In this document: piece after piece, positions 1-12,149 of the stretch
Layout: the number at the start of each line of letters is the position of its first letter
How positions within the stretch are numbered: position 1 is the stretch's first letter
NCBI GenBank assembly: GCA_000711775.1
Contig: ARYC01002461.1
Span: forward strand, 1 to 64,000
Source: Oxytricha trifallax
Taxonomy: Eukaryota; Ciliophora; Spirotrichea; Sporadotrichida; Oxytrichidae
Direction of reading: 5' to 3'
DNA: 64,000 bases
The notes under the pieces: generated by a model
Seen by the model: the letters and a program-made list of their open reading frames with translations, nothing else
Database searches by the model: none
What the model was told of the DNA's origin: nothing
Made by a program: the position numbers and the translations under genes

Positions 1-660
1 TTTGACTAGAAATATCCAGGTATTGATGGCATAAGACCTTGTTTTTTAAATTTCAAGAAAAAAGCAATGAAAGTTTATGGCTGAGTAAGATTGATTTTAA
101 GATGCTTAATTCAGATAAGTAGATACTTTATATAATCTATATTAATTGTTTTCTTTCACTCTACACTCAAAAATTCTACCTTAATAAAATATTTATAAAA
201 GATGGAAATATCTATTAAATTTCGTTTAAAGTTAAAATATTTTATTCATAAAAATTATGTAATTACTAATACGACGACTTAAAATAGAATACTGTTGATA
301 TTTGTAGAACGCTATATAGAATTCTCAAATTTGCTTAAGAGTATTTCTAATTAATAAAACAACATAGTTTATAATATAAGTCTAACCAGACTATTTTATT
401 AGAGAATACACTAATTTAAAGTATTAATATAAATTAAAGATCGAACTTACTGGAACTTTATTTACATAATTAACAATTACCAATTTATAATAATATGTTT
501 AGAATAGATTAAAAATGGAAATGAAATTGTTTCAAAATCAATCAAAGGTTAACAAATTGAAAACCTTAAATCAAAAATTCATTACAAAACCAAGCTTTTT
601 ATTTAAATTCAATAAGAAATCAATCAACAGTTATTATAAATTCTAATTAATATCGATTAA
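1..660. other. AT-rich stretch, no gene seen
   Basis: Very AT-rich sequence upstream of the MT-A70 relic. I see no reading frame with protein-like composition in either strand, even with TAA and TAG read as Gln. Confidence 0.5.
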
Positions 661-2301
661 ATGGGTAGAGGCAAATAGTCTAATCTTAACAATGCTTTTA
701 AAAACAATAAAGATAATGAAAGCATATCTGCATATCTCTGCATCTATTGTAGCCAACTAGGCCAAATCAACTTTTGTCTTCCAAAAATATTAGAGGCCAT
801 GTAATAACCTCACAGAAAACTTTCCTCACAAATCAAAACATTCTCTCTAAGGTTTCAAAGTAGTCGAAGGTCGAGATTATATAAAGACCATCCAAAAAAT
901 ACAAGTCTCGGACACATCGGAAGTAAAGAATTCATTAAGGGCTAAATCAGAATACTTTGTAGATTTATTAAAGTTGAAAGCTAGTGAATACGACTCATTT
1001 GAAGGTGGTGATGAACAAATGGAAGTTGAGAGATAGGAGTTTAACTAAGTATTTTCAACATTTAAGGAAAATGGGTATTTAAACTAATTAGAGAAAATTA
1101 ACATTACTACAGATAGGAAGCCCGATTTTTTCATTGAATACAATGAGCAGCTTTAATGCAAGGATTAAATAGTAAATCACTTAATTAATGCCAATAAATT
1201 TAGAAATGAAATAAAAAGGCTGAGAAAGTAATAATTGATTTTGTCACTCCTGAAAACTAAAACAAAAAGATTGCTTAGAGAGTTAAAGGTTTATCAGATA
1301 ACTAGGTTAATCAAGTTAAATTTACAAAGAAAAATCTTGTGGATTAAATCTATGTTTACAAAGATAATCTCTTAAACGATAATTTACAAAAGCAGCATAC
1401 TGTTAATAAAATTATGAATAAATGCTTTAATTATCTTCTTGAGCTTGTGGAAGAAGTCATAAATTATTTATACTCAGAGTAGTAGATGATTCTTAGTGAC
1501 AATATTCAACAAATTTAAGTAATAAAGCGATATAGACTTCAAAATAATAAAAGAACAAATTGATCAAGAAAGATAGCAATACGATAAAATCTTAGAAACT
1601 TATCAAGGTATCCTCGACAAAGTAGATGAAAATTTGGGAAATAATTTAAAAGAATTAAACAAAATCCCCTCGATTCCAACAAATGCAGATTTAACTAAAA
1701 AGGGGTTCTGCAAAAGTTTATCAAGTGTCCATCAAAAGATATATGGATAAAAATTTTCAGCAGTAGCAATAGACTACGCCCGGCTAACAGGTTTATAGAA
1801 ACTGAAAGTGAAAATCAATTTATCCCTAACTAGATTTTATCTATGAAACATCTTTATGAGCTTGAGATCGAGGACTTGTAAGACTAAGGCTATCTTTTCA
1901 TGTGGACAGTGGCACAGAAATTTGTAGATGCAATAGCTTTCATGAATCTGAAAGGTTACAGGCAAGGAAATTAAAATGCTAAATTTTTATAATTGTAAAA
2001 TTGTTGATTTAAATTGCTGGCTAAAGAAAGACCAAACTAAGAAATACAAAAAGAAACCTGGTTATCATGTTCGCCATAGCAAAGATATTTGTCTCATAGG
2101 ATTATAAGGAAATGTACCAACTCCCATGAATCATTTACTGCTGGTGACATAATTTAAAGTATATCTGGGAAAAACTCAGCAAAACCAGAGGCATTAAAAG
2201 ATATTATTGAGAAACTTTGCCCAGGTGGACACTATTTAGAGTTATTTGCTAGGGAAAATATCTTAAGGGTTAGGTCGGTGTAAGTTGGAAAAGGGATATG
2301 A
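661..2301 (+). pseudogene. MT-A70 family adenine methyltransferase, frameshifted
   Basis: MT-A70 enzymes transfer a methyl group from SAM to N6 of adenine in RNA or DNA; ciliates use members for DNA 6mA. Read with TAA/TAG as Gln, adjoining frames give a protein of about 540 residues. The N-terminal half is charged and helical (around 860-1230 and 1240-1700). The catalytic domain follows: the place of the DPPW motif (about 1768-1795) now reads as a disrupted ID..-ANR stretch, then ELEIEDLQDQGYLFMW (about 1857-1905), KKPGYHVRHSKDICLIGL (about 2045-2110), and a C-terminal AKPEALKDIIEKLCPGGHY then LELFAR (about 2190-2260), ending at TGA 2299-2301. At least five single-base frame changes and the damaged DPPW argue for a decayed copy. 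Family assignment rests on the order of these blocks; whether it was a DNA or RNA enzyme is not decidable here. Confidence 0.72.
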
Positions 2302-3048
2302 GTCCACAAGCTTATTAATTTTTATTTGCATATAAATTTCATTCTATACTTCAAAATTTACCTTATTAGTGTTATTTTCCCAGATTTCTAAGATTTGTCC
2401 TTGGTTGAAGAGCTTACAATAAAGAAAAGTGAGAATTTACTAAAAAATTTCTGTAACAAATTTCATAAAGACATGTTTTTTATGGTGTAATGATTGAATT
2501 TACGTGTTTATTTTACGTTTTTCCTACTAATTATTAATTCTGCATCTTTCTAGTGCCCTCACGACCCTGTTAAGCAAGATAGAGGATCATTATGTAGCTA
2601 ATTCTTCATACAAATATTTTTAAAATTATGATAAAAAATAAATAATTTTTTCGTAATTTAGGCAAATCTAAAATGTTGCGATTTGAAAACTTTCCCGTGA
2701 GATTCAGAGCTTTTTATTGAAGATGTAAATTTATATTTTCAATTTAATTTAAGAAATTTTTGGGAATTTGAGTTTGGATTTAAATCAATTTATTTTGGCA
2801 TTTTAATTTCTATAATTTCAAACAATGATGATTCTAAATTGTTCATATGACCTCGAAAATATCGCGTCTTGTAGAGAATTAAAAATAAGATATTTGTTTT
2901 TATCTAATAATTATAACTATACATGTCAAACACTCTTTTATAAGCATGATTAACTGATAGTATCATATATACTTAAAGTAAATGTTATTTAAATTTTTTA
3001 TTCATTTGCTCGAGTTTTAACATTTTAAATTGTTGAAACTTTTAATAT
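2302..3048. other. AT-rich stretch, no gene seen
   Basis: Mostly AT-rich, no supported coding segment. The first 300 bases may be 3' flank of the methyltransferase relic. Confidence 0.4.
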
Positions 3049-3392
3049 AGTAAAAATATAAGAAAAATCCAAAATATAATGAATAATCAAGAATTTAAAT
3101 ACACTATTTAATGTAATTTTTAAAATTCTGATTAAACACTACTCTATCTCGAAATTTCAATGACTTTAGCATAGAGTGCGATAGAGTAATTTAAATTACT
3201 CGTATTATTTAATATCTAAAATAATTGGAATTAAGTTTTAAAATATTCTAATGTTGTTTTATATAATTTACTAAAGTCATTGAAATTTCGAGATAGAGTC
3301 GTGTTTAATTAGAATTTTAAAAATTAACATTAAATAGTGTATTTAAATTCTTGATTATTCATTATTTTTTGGATTTTTCTTCTATTTTTACT
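3049..3392. repeat. Foldback (inverted-repeat) element, 344 bp
   Basis: Two arms of about 121 bp (3049-3169 and 3271-3392) are near-perfect reverse complements around a spacer of about 100 bp. The outermost bases are AGTAAAAATATAAGAAAAATCC on the left and its complement with one change on the right. No coding sequence inside. It resembles a MITE or foldback element; I could not define a convincing target-site duplication. Confidence 0.8.
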
Positions 3393-4653
3393 CATTATGT
3401 AAAATTATATATTATTATTGATTAAAAGTCATATATTACTAATTAGGATAAGTTGTAAGTATATTTATGTTATATCCTTTTATAGTTTTAAGATCCTTAA
3501 GGATCTATATATAAATCCTTTTGGAATTTTAAGGGGAATTTTATTGATTCCTTTATCAAAATTAATGAACATAAAATAGTCAAAGTGTCATTATAGAACA
3601 TTATTCTAAATTAATTTATATTTATTAAAATTCTATTTAGAATTAAAGATTATTCATAAATATCAATTAAACACTTTAAAATTAATATCAAACTTCAATC
3701 TTTTAAAACGTTAAAATGAGCTTCAACGTTTTAAAAGGCTTTTGCTTGATGATAAATACATTGATCATTATTGATCTTGAAATTTAAAATTAATATTAAT
3801 TTATTAATATTTAAATATATTTGAAAAATGGAAAGTGAAAAAATTTTAGGCCTATCTTCTCCTCCTTTCTATGCATCTTGAAATCTATCTAGCATGGCTT
3901 TCTATAAATAGTACTTTTTTTTGTTGGCTTTTTTAATATCTCACTTACCGAGATGGTAAAAGATTTCTCATTAAAGCAACTATTTTCTAATAATACTATT
4001 TATATGATTTATTTGTTTTCCATTTATTTGTGTTTGTAGCTATTTGGTTTACAATATTGAGTAACTTGCGTTTTAATGCTTACTTTTACTTTTTTATCAA
4101 ATCTTTATAATCGACATTTTACATAGCAACATATAAAAAATAATAAATAATTAAAGTATGTTAAGGTATTTATAAAGTTATTTAATAATGAATTAAGATT
4201 TCATTAACATTTTTTAGTAATTCTATTAAAGTTATCATATTAATTATCTACGCAGAGCAACTAAGATCTAATAATATTATCATGAAATGATTGAATTGCT
4301 TAACGAACTTAAGTGATTTTTGCAATCTCAGCTATTGACTCGCACTTAGAATGATTAACTTAGGAGAAGCTGCGCTATTAATTTCTTTCTCAATTGCCAT
4401 ATACTAAATATTACAACCAATTGAAACTCTGATTTTCATATATTACTAGTTTACTATGAAAGCCCCTATTAGAAGTTAGAAATATAATTGATATCGATTA
4501 GAAATTAAATTAAATTTAGATTATTGCTAAACAAAAATTCTAAAATTCAATACAGTTCCAATAAATTAAATAAAAACGCAGGTATCTGCAAATTTTTACT
4601 CGATAATTATTGTTGACATAACTTTGCATATAGGTGAGTCTTTATTGCTTATA
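3393..4653. other. AT-rich stretch, no gene seen
   Basis: AT-rich. A short inverted repeat around 3700-3745 (AACGTTTTAAAA-type) is the only structure I noticed. Confidence 0.4.
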
Positions 4654-5049
4654 TCAATATTACTTCCCATATAAGTTAACTTATTGGAAATTAAATAATA
4701 TAAACGGTTTTAATTCATTTTGTTGAAAGAATTCTTAAAGCAGACTAAAAGAATTATGAAAAATAAGAGGAAAACTTTAATTGATAATTTAAGTATTAAT
4801 ATTTACTATGACAAAAATGAAATCAATGTCTGACGTTACCATCAATATTCTAACATCTTTATTTCCTTTCATCTTTCCACTATTATTGTGTTGTCCTTTT
4901 TCAGTTCTATGGTCATTTGAGTCTTCTGTCCTGTCGCTTCCGAATATCTTCACGAACTCATTGCTCAAATATAATTTATAAAAAGGGTTTTTTGTAACTA
5001 ACCAATTTCTATGAGAGACCCCCCTCTTTTGCTCAGACATTTTTGACAT
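4654..5049 (-). CDS. Candidate host coding segment, unknown function
   Basis: Opens with Met-Ser-Lys-Met-Ser and stays open to TGA at 4654-4656 when TAA/TAG are Gln. The first 75 or so residues (to about 4825) have a balanced, charged composition (NWLVTKNPFYKLYLSNEFVK) and no TAA/TAG codons; the remainder is AT-rich and may be intron, germline-specific DNA or UTR. AT-rich DNA lies upstream of the start. I do not recognise the protein. It could be the first macronuclear-destined segment of a gene. Confidence 0.4.
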
Positions 5050-7512
5050 ATTTATTATTATTAAATTAATTAATTACTTATATCTTTAAAAAAACCTCAA
5101 TAATAAATAAAATGTTCGCATTGTTTTTGTTAATTTATTATATAAATACCTTAAAAAATTCAGGAATATATCAAATGCAATAAAATGGTATGTTCTTCTC
5201 CTTTTATTTGTTAAACAGCCCCATCACTTGCATTTTTACTACTAACATGCATTAAAACTAATTTACTCTTCCAAGAGTTCATTTATATGTGGATAGTGTA
5301 AGCAATACCTCTTAATCGACTTGATGATGTCAAGTAAATGCAGTCAAATGATGGTCTGAGAATAAAGGGTTGCTTGGCTAGTAGTCTTAATGAAAGTTGA
5401 TTGCTTTTCATTATTTTCCCTCCTTCCCCTATGTTAACTGCTTATCATCTTTTAATCTTGTAGTTTTCATTTATAATTACCTCTAATTGCCCCATATAAC
5501 TACCTCATAATAAAATTAAAAATTAAAAATTAAACAATTACCTCTTTAATTTATCAGGGAGAAACCTTGCTTCAGCTACCGATGTCTTACTTGTGTTGAA
5601 TTTTACACAAAAACAAGTACTTGCTTATTCATTACCATTTTCCATGAGATAGATATCAGACATTGCCTGATTATAGACATGTTTCTTTATGGTATTCTCG
5701 AATTAAAAACCTGGTCTAATCTAAACTTAATTTTAGTTTCTTTCATTATGATGCTAGTCTGATAAAGAAAAGATTTTGAAAATTGAAATTAGCTGTAAGA
5801 ACTTCCATTAATAATTGACTGCAAAGGTTCCTCAAGATTTCTATGAAAGCATTTAATACAAACTCATAAATTCACCATTACCATACAAATGAAAATTTTT
5901 ATCCTCATATTCGATTTTAGGCACCAATATTATCTTGTTTCTTATGATTTAAAAAAGGCCTAAGATAATATAAATATAATTCTTTCAAGGTTAAATGTGA
6001 ATTATGACAAAGATTCTCGGATCAATCTAATTTTACAATTTATTCAAAAAAGAAAATCAATTATAAAGTTAATAATATAGTTTGATGACATGTGTAAATA
6101 TTAAATGGAAACATTTTTTGGAAAAATGTTGGAAACAATTTTCAGATTCGTTAAATGCTTGGTATTTATGAATATTTACGACAAAAAAATATTACATAGT
6201 ACTTAAATAGCAATATGATTTTTATAATGATTACAGTTAGCATATCTGCAGTACATGACTTAATGCTATGACTGGCCATATTGATAATCATTGCATTTAA
6301 TATGAAAATGTTAATTTATCATATGAAGCTGGGTTAATTGGCCTGTCTACCAGAGGATGGAAGTGGCTTCTAAATTTTATAATGATGAAGAATGATAATT
6401 TTATTGAAATATGGATATTAAATAGAAACAGCCTGACTCCTGGCTCCGACAATAATATATCTATAATAGGAATATAATATACGTTAAAAAATTAATTATT
6501 TACAAATCCTTATGTTTCTTCCATCATGAAGGAAAAATTGGACATAGTCAATAGGATCATGAATCCAAATAATTAATCAGAATTATTGTAAGTTTTCTTT
6601 ATTTATAAAAAGTTTCGTATTTATATCTAACTCAAACCCATAACTCTACTCATACTATTCTATTGAAACCTATAATTCAATATTTCATATATAAATAATG
6701 AAGATGGAGAATGTTAAGTCAAGTATTATATAAAATTAAAATATTTATTAGATCTATAATATGAACTCATTCCTTGTCCATCATAACATGGGCTTTTAAG
6801 AGTAAATTTTTTGTTTAATCATAATATATAATTTAAGAATTATCTATAATAACTTCAATATATCATAATTACGACCAAAAGTAATCTCAAGGCATATTAT
6901 TTTCACTGCCTATCACAAATTAACTTTTCCTTTTTTTCTCATGAATTCTTTGCTCTAAGTTGTATACTTGCTCCTTATCAATCTACAGGCATCTGTTGAG
7001 CTATAAATGATTAAATTAACTTATCATTTCTGAAATTTCTATCATATATTAATCGCTTATCAATGGTACTATTTATTTTAACAGTTAATTTTATTTAATT
7101 ATGTTTAAGCTTAATAAGCAGACTATTTAATTTGCATTACTAAAATGATTAATAAGAGGTATTTATCAATACAATATTATGCTTTCAATATGCTTATCAA
7201 TTAAAATTCATATTGACTGTCCTATGTGATAATTAATTGGATTTTAACTTATGTGTGCAAACATATTTATTATTATACAGGTAGAATATAAACTATCCTT
7301 TTGAATTTATATAAATTCTAAATAATATCATAAATTATATGGTAATTTCACAGAGTGAAGTAACGAAACATCAATAACAAGCGAAAGAAAGGAATTAATT
7401 GAAACTTTTAACAGACAATGAGGTTAATTTAACTTAAATATGACACAGCCGATGGATTCATAGAGTAATTAAAGATTATTAATTAACTATATACAATCAA
7501 AACAGGCAATTA
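5050..7512. other. AT-rich stretch, no supported gene
   Basis: Long AT-rich region. Scattered less AT-rich patches (for example around 5220-5460) do not give a protein-like frame I can defend. Confidence 0.35.
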
Positions 7513-7632
7513 TCATCTAAGGAAGTATATTACATTCACTCTGTTGCAGTTCTTCCTCAGCAACGAGAGAAATACATTTTGCAGCTTCTATCGGTTCGCA
7601 TCATTTTGCCTAGTCTTTTCTTCATTTTCCCC
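7513..7632 (-). CDS. Small possible coding segment (coiled coil-like)
   Basis: Open between two TGAs on the minus strand, about 40 codons, charged and helical (TRQNDANRQKLQNVFLSLLR). It lies in a patch less AT-rich than its surroundings. No start codon in frame, so it would have to be an internal exon or macronuclear-destined segment. Weak. Confidence 0.2.
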
Positions 7633-7748
7633 TCAAATATCCAAAGAATTATATTCAATTAATATAAGAAAATTGATTAATTTTACATAAATTAATTAGA
7701 TATTTCATTTCTCTTTTAAGGCTGTTTGATATCAGTATACTAACAACA

Positions 7749-7970
7749 ATGTCTACCAAAATTTGGTCAAGTTCTGTTAACAAGCTCTTTCTGTTTAGAT
7801 GGTTTGAAATTCTCATTTCTTCCTATAGAAAGTCCTAGAGTAAAGCAGAACTTATCTTGCTTTAGCTAACATAATTGATTAATTTATAATTTAATTTATA
7901 ATTATCTCTAAATACTTGCTAAATTCTTTTAATTTATTAGTTTTAAGTCTTATATAACACTTAACATTGA
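7749..7970 (+). CDS. Small possible coding segment
   Basis: ATG at 7749, open to TGA 7968-7970 with TAA/TAG as Gln. The first 37 codons (STKIWSSSVNKLFLFRWF) are compositionally plausible, the rest is AT-rich. No recognised family. Confidence 0.2.
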
Positions 7971-8744
7971 GTTTAATCAATCAAATTTAAGCAGTAAATC
8001 AAATAGCCTTTTTGATTCATTAATAACTTATAATAGCGATATGCAAATTTTTCCAAAAGGGAATGATTGTTAAGATGATAAACCAATACATAGGATAAGG
8101 GATATGCAGTTTGCTTCCAATGAATTTTATTTAAATTATTAAATTTCTTTATTTTCATAAATTTTAATAAGAATTTAAAGAACATTTTTTTATTTATTAT
8201 ATTTATTATTTTAGAACCATTGAGTAAATCTTATTTAAAGCATTTTATCTTAATGCATCTACAATATTCAATTTTTAGAATTGAATATTGCCCAAGAATT
8301 CATATAAAACTAAAAACTCATTATAAATTACTAAAAAACTATTCCCAATAAATGATATTTTGAATTGTAATGATTCATTCTATAATAATTGAAAATTAAA
8401 TATATGAAAGTTATGCACAATAAACACAATCTAAAATTCATGAAGATGCAATTTAATGTATTTAAATTAGTTAGAAGAAATAATGAGTTTTTTTTAATAG
8501 ATATATATAATTAGTATTTTAAATTATAATCAATTGGAATTGATTAATTTTGATACATTGAATAATTTCTTTTAAAATAATGTTTATATATTTCCATTAT
8601 ATTTAAAGGATTTATCTGAATACATTTGCTATTTATCATATCTCAGCTGAAAAAGAAAGGAGTATCTCCTAATAAATTATAAATTGCTTGTAATTTTTTA
8701 ACTTAAATTTTAATAGGGCGATGTGTAATGTGTGATATAATGTT

Positions 8745-8924
8745 ATGACAAATAAAAAGATTCATAAATATTATAAAAGAAATTTTTTGAATGAAATAGG
8801 TACTGACCAAGAGATATCAATCTCCGATTTGAGACCTTACCAAGAAATTTCAAAGTAAAAATAAGCATCAATAATTCTCGATAATCACTTAAAGTTTATC
8901 TACTAAGGTATGATTGGCACATAG
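8745..8924 (+). CDS. Candidate first exon of a host gene, unknown function
   Basis: ATG at 8745 followed by 60 codons of convincing composition (EIGTDQEISISDLRPYQEIS near the middle), using TAA/TAG as Gln. The open frame meets AG|GTAAAT at 8923-8930, a good splice donor; beyond it the frame stays open but becomes AT-rich. No acceptor or second exon was identified with confidence. Function unknown. Confidence 0.4.
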
Positions 8925-9386
8925 GTAAATCATAAATGCAATTAAAAATCTCTCATAATGAGTGTAAATTATAGGTATGAACTTTTACTAATTTAAGTTA
9001 AGTTGACAAAGAAACATCAATTAAGTTGTTTTTCAGTTTACATTTTTATCTTGTGGATTATTATTAATAAAAACATTTTGTACCAAAAGATCATCATATA
9101 GGTAAATTGGCATAAATAGAAAATAAGAAAAATTCTTTGGCCTTTTAACTATCTTATTTTTATTATTTACTAATTTAATTTTAAATAACTGATAAGAAAT
9201 TCCTCTTCAGTTATAAATTCTTTATTATTAAAATTAACACACATATGACAATATTATTATTAATTACAATAAATATATTTTTATGAAAAGTTAGAGATAT
9301 TAGAGATAATATTTCAAGCAATTCAAAATAATATAACATGATACTTCCTCTTTTATGAAAGAAACCTTGCTATGATTATTGGCATA
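8925..9386. other. AT-rich intergenic or intronic DNA
   Basis: Lies between the plus-strand exon ending near 8924 and the end of the minus-strand gene at 9387. Nothing else is supported. Confidence 0.35.
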
Positions 9387-10241
9387 TCAGTGTTTTAGTT
9401 ATTTCTTTATATTTGATAGCTTCAGTTTCATTTTTCTAATTATTAGTTTTGAATATATTGCTTGTCTTTAAGTAATTGTATCTTTAATTATCTTAATACT
9501 TGGCATATCTTCCTCAAATATTTTTATGGCATCACATTTTTCCAGAAGCTGTTTCCTCAATGAGATGATAATTACTTGAGATTTCTTAAATATTGAAGAT
9601 TTGGCTTTGCTTATACTTTAATATATGTGTGTTTAAAACATGAATTTATTGAAGTGAAAAAAATTGGAAATTAGTAAGAATTTTAAATTACCTTGTAAAT
9701 ACTGACTTTCTATAGTCTTGCTCATATTCTAAGTCATAAAGTGAATTTATTTCATCATATAGCTCACTTTAGTACTCCTAAAACTCATCAGCCTGATAAA
9801 GCGCTTGTTTTTTCTAAGTAAAATTATTGATCTTGGTCATTTGCCTGTAATTATTGTTGTTATTGATAGGGAAGGCTATTATTTTTATTGCGAATTTTAT
9901 TTAGTAGGATATTTTGGTTAGATTAATTCTTTGAGAGCAAATTTTCATAAGCAGATGTTTTTTCTACCCTTTTTGTCATTGTTTTTATTTCTCGTGCTGA
10001 CCTTGCGAAGAATGTCAGTTTCCTGATTAAATCTATGAATTTAAGTTAGTTATGCCACGCAACCACCTTTTTTATCATAGCTAAATGCATTGAAAGACTT
10101 AAAATTTTGTAAATTTCGTTTGTCTTTGTTTAAATTGCTGAAACGCTGTTTCTTTATTTATGCTTGCTTACTGTCAAGTAAATTTCTTAAGAGAGGGTAT
10201 GATTACTGATCCTTAAGATTTAAAGCTTCTAGTTTGCACAT
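9387..10241 (-). CDS. Host gene, Q/N/K-rich helical protein, one intron
   Basis: Minus-strand gene from ATG at 10241 to TGA 9387-9389. Read with TAA/TAG as Gln it gives a Lys/Asn/Gln-rich, largely helical product of about 255 residues, including a run of five Gln near the middle. A GTAATT...TTAAAG intron at 9616-9691 (76 bp) joins frames exactly (codon AG|T). Two one-base frame changes fall in A6 homopolymers near 9918 and 9818; these could be sequence errors or real lesions. The C-terminal exon is an alternating charged/hydrophobic helix. No family is recognised. Composition and the clean splice join favour a true macronuclear-destined gene. Confidence 0.5.
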
Positions 10242-10731
10242 GATATTTTTTTTATTTCATAGTTGTTGAAATAAATCAATTAAATGCAATGAAGTTAATA
10301 TTTGAATATTAAAATTGATCTACCAATGAATCAAATTGAACAAATATAAGAAATCAATGAAGACAATTATAAATTATATAAATTATTGGTACTATTTTTG
10401 TTTAGTCTCAACCATTATTTTATAAATATATTATTTATTTATTAATATATATAATTTTTTGAGTAATTTATAGTTAATATGTTAGGATGATTATTTTGAG
10501 TAGTAAAATTTAGTCAAAAAGAAAGTTAACTTTGAATAATTTCTGCACTCTTTTAGTTTCTGATTTAGAATCCTTAATTAATAGAAATATATATATATAT
10601 ATATTTAAGATAATAAATATCAGTTAAAACAATACTTTAATATATATCCATCAGAAAATATATATTTTTATTAAAAATAAAAAAATTACCTTTATAAATG
10701 CTAATTAAATTGAATAAAATATCAAACTTAT

Positions 10732-10775
10732 AAGTGGGGCAAAAGCAAGAAAAATTTGCTACTTTTGCCCCACTT
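10732..10775. repeat. GC-stemmed hairpin, family copy 1
   Basis: AAGTGGGGCAAAAG pairs perfectly with CTTTTGCCCCACTT around a 16-nt loop. One of five similar hairpins in AT-rich DNA of this window. Confidence 0.75.
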
Positions 10776-12027
10776 AAATTCAAGATTATTGAAGTTAATA
10801 TTTCAGTAAAAAAAAAATAAATTTTATAATCAATTATAAAAAATTAAAAAAATATATGACCAATATTATAGTTTAAATATTTATTCCTTCTTATTTGGAA
10901 TGATTCTTGCGAAGTGTAATAATTCATAGGATCAATTGTTGACCCGTTTCTATAAGTCAATTGCAATCCGCGAGAATCTGAAAAATTTTTAATCATTATT
11001 TTTATTCTGTTCATTTATATTTTTCTCCATGTCTATCACTCTCAAATTTAATATTAATGGGAATTTTTTCAGTAAAATTTAGAATATAAGTCGCAATACT
11101 GTGATCTACTTACTTTTGTAATGATATACCATTTGTTCGTAAGCCCTTTTAGTTTTACTGAATTAAAATGCTGCTGATTTTCATTGCTAACTATTTGTTG
11201 TCAGGCTAGTTTTTGGAAGCGTGCCTTATATATAAGTTAATTTTATATATTAAACATTTTCAAGTCATAATTATATCTTAAATTAGTAAATAATAAAATA
11301 AATGACTGCTAAGATACCAAATAATTTTCTGTTTTTCTATTTAAGTGAATTTACCTATTTTTATAATTTTTTCAATTAGCTCACTTTATTTTCACTATAA
11401 ATACAAAAATTCATTATTTAGAGATTTTAATTTTAGATTTAATTTAAATTTAAACTCTTAAAAACTCTAACAAAGTCTCACAAATAATTTATAAATTAAA
11501 TTATTAAACTTATTGTATATTTTGCGAATTATTCAGTCATAATAGTGAAAAAAATTGTGAATATACAAATGCATAAAATTAAATTAATATATAATATACT
11601 TACTTTACACATTTTTTATCATTTTTATTAGAAAAATGCTAGATTATTAATAAAATAATAAATAATGATGAAATGAATTAAAAAAACTAGTATATTTTTG
11701 CTATTAGAGCCCTTTACTTATATTTAGATTTTTATTATATTAATTGAAATATGTTCATTTATTTTTAATTATAGAAATGAAGTTTGCTTTTAACCTATAT
11801 TAAGTATAATTTATTCATGAAAATAAATATGAATAATTTAAAAATTTAATGATTATAAAAGTAACAAAGCTTTAAAATAAAGAAAATTTCAATATATAAA
11901 ACAATTAATTTTACTAAAATATAAAGAATTAATAAATTACATTCCATATTGGTAGAAAAGTAATTTATTAAATAAAAAAATCTTTTAAAAACAATAAAAA
12001 TTAAAATTTTAAATTATAAATAATAAG

Positions 12028-12077
12028 AAAATGGGCGCAAGTAGTTAAATTATAATATTTGCTCCTTGTGCCCATTT
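12028..12077. repeat. GC-stemmed hairpin, family copy 2
   Basis: Left arm AAATGGGCGCAAG, right arm CTTGTGCCCATTT, with one G-T type mismatch, around an AT-rich loop. Same layout as copy 1 but with different stem bases. Confidence 0.7.
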
Positions 12078-12149
12078 TAAATATAATTAAATTAAAATCA
12101 AATGAAAATTTTTTAAATAATTAAAAAAAATTATAGAGAATCATTTATT

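Larger units (their letters stand above)
10242..12149. other. AT-rich region with hairpin repeats
   Basis: Extremely AT-rich, without a supported gene. It holds two of the GC-stemmed hairpins described separately (10732-10775, 12028-12077) and an AT microsatellite near 10588-10605. Confidence 0.5.
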
